From an uncultured Nitrosomonadales bacterium (GTDB lineage Bacteria; Pseudomonadota; Gammaproteobacteria; Burkholderiales; Gallionellaceae): a stretch of DNA of 12,931 bases. The DNA is taken from assembly GCA_903934275.1 (NCBI GenBank), contig CAIZNF010000462.1, positions 1-12,931 of the forward strand, written 5' to 3'. Of the stretch, positions 12,057 to 12,931 are shown in pieces (positions within the stretch are counted from its first letter, which is position 1; each line of letters opens with the position of its first letter). Under the pieces are notes generated by a model. That model was given only the letters and a program-made list of their open reading frames with translations, was not told the DNA's origin and made no database searches. The position numbers and the translations under genes are program-made.

Positions 12057-12931
12057 AATTCGCAGTGCTCTCAATTTTATGCTGGCTGCCGCAGGCGCAC
12101 GCCGCCATTGCTGTCGACTCGGCACGCGCATGGCCTGCGCAGGATTACACGCGTCTGACGCTCGAATCCAAACAGGCCATCAGCCATAATATGTTCACCG
12201 TGAACAACCCGGAACGCCTGGTCATCGATTTGGAGGATGTTGAACTTGGCAGCACACTCGGCGAGTTGACCAAACTGATCGGCAACGACGACCCCTACAT
12301 CAAGAGCGTGCGGATTGGACGTTTCAAAGCCGGCGTGGTGCGCATGGTGCTCGACTTGAAGGGCGAGGTTAAGCCGCAACTATTCGCCCTCAGACCGGTC
12401 GGCGAATATGGTTACCGTCTGGTGTTGGACGTATACCCCGCCAAGCCGCTTGACCCGTTGATGGCCTTGCTCGAAAAATCAAAAGTAACTGCATCCGAAG
12501 CCATCAGCGCGCCCGCTGCAACCATGCAGCCTCCGCAAGAACTGCCTGTCGCAAAAGAACCATCTGCCGAAGAAAAACCAAAGTTGGTTCCCGGCATGAG
12601 TATCGGTAAAATTGACGCGCAACCGTCATCCGTACCGCTCAAAAATATACCCGAACTGCGGGCGCGCACGCTGATTATTGCAATCGATGCCGGACACGGC
12701 GGCGAAGATCCCGGCGCACGCGGAAAAAAAGGTTCCTACGAAAAAAATGTCACGTTGGCGATTGCGCGAAAGGTAAAAGCACTGGTGGATGACACGCCGA
12801 ATATGCGCGGTGTGCTGATTCGCGACGGCGATTATTTTATCCCTCTCATTGTGCGCGTCACCAAGGCGCGCAAGGTAAACGCAGATTTGTTCATCTCTAT
12901 TCACGCTGATGCCTTCATCAAGCCGGATGCG
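12038..12931 (+). CDS. amiC: N-acetylmuramoyl-L-alanine amidase AmiC, 3' truncated by the window
   Basis: 298 residues are present and the frame stays open to the last base, so the gene continues outside. It cleaves the amide bond between MurNAc and the stem peptide during daughter-cell separation, in the periplasm. Residues 1-23 are a signal peptide ending in PQAHAA. An AMIN domain follows (about 35-133), expected to bind peptidoglycan or target the septum, then a proline/lysine-rich linker (about 140-205). The amidase_3 domain starts at [17 protein letters not shown] (211-227). Zinc ligands visible are H220, E235 (GSYEKN) and H289 (SIHADAF). The later catalytic glutamate is beyond the edge. 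The ATG lies 19 bp inside the end of tsaE, and tsaE-amiC, often followed by mutL and miaA, is a familiar proteobacterial order. Confidence 0.93.
   Translation, partial: MLNAVVKFAVLSILCWLPQAHAAIAVDSARAWPAQDYTRLTLESKQAISHNMFTVNNPERLVIDLEDVELGSTLGELTKLIGNDDPYIKSVRIGRFKAGVVRMVLDLKGEVKPQLFALRPVGEYGYRLVLDVYPAKPLDPLMALLEKSKVTASEAISAPAATMQPPQELPVAKEPSAEEKPKLVPGMSIGKIDAQPSSVPLKNIPELRARTLIIAIDAGHGGEDPGARGKKGSYEKNVTLAIARKVKALVDDTPNMRGVLIRDGDYFIPLIVRVTKARKVNADLFISIHADAFIKPDA

Noticed and set aside
1..12931. tRNA, rRNA, CRISPR array, riboswitch, transposase or integrase
   Set aside because: I saw no regularly spaced repeats, no tRNA-like cloverleaf sequence, no conserved rRNA stretch and no DDE or tyrosine recombinase motif in any supported frame.

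Overview
The window looks like a chromosomal segment of a betaproteobacterium. The housekeeping genes (apaH, queG, tsaE, amiC) read like Nitrosomonadales/Gallionellaceae-type proteins. This assignment rests on recognising protein sequences and the queG/tsaE/amiC neighbourhood, not on a database search.

Left and middle (1-9366): a long block of genes, all on the minus strand. In transcription order it runs: MBOAT O-acyltransferase (9366-7780), a 193-bp gap, acyl carrier protein, MaoC-type hydratase/dehydratase, SDR reductase, FkbH-like HAD protein, membrane-anchored SGNH-like protein, GT-C (ArnT/PMT-like) glycosyltransferase, WecE-type sugar aminotransferase, and a truncated zinc-ribbon methyltransferase. 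From the ACP onward the genes overlap or nearly touch (ATGA overlaps at four junctions, an 8-bp overlap at another), so they are almost certainly one transcript with translational coupling.

Read together, they form a proposed line for making an unusual acyl group and placing it on an extracytoplasmic glycan. FkbH would load a glyceryl unit from 1,3-bisphosphoglycerate onto the ACP. MaoC and the SDR could dehydrate and reduce it, plausibly to lactyl-ACP. The MBOAT would pass the acyl group across the membrane to the tyrosine of its own C-terminal hexapeptide FLYFQF. The SGNH protein would then take it and transfer it to the glycan. WecE (4-amino-4,6-dideoxy sugar) and the GT-C enzyme point to an amino-sugar-containing surface glycan. 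The MBOAT gene also carries a G9 tract, a possible phase-variation site.

Right (9484-12931): ordinary core genes. apaH (+) is divergent from the MBOAT gene and convergent with queG (-). tsaE (+) is divergent from queG and overlaps the start of amiC (+), which runs off the window. A REP-like palindromic repeat lies inside the 5' end of tsaE and appears to be translated as an N-terminal extension. A second GC-rich hairpin sits between apaH and queG.

The extreme left (1-136) is ambiguous: the methyltransferase reading frame breaks off near base 180, and a short plus-strand frame enters from the window edge, which suggests a rearrangement junction.
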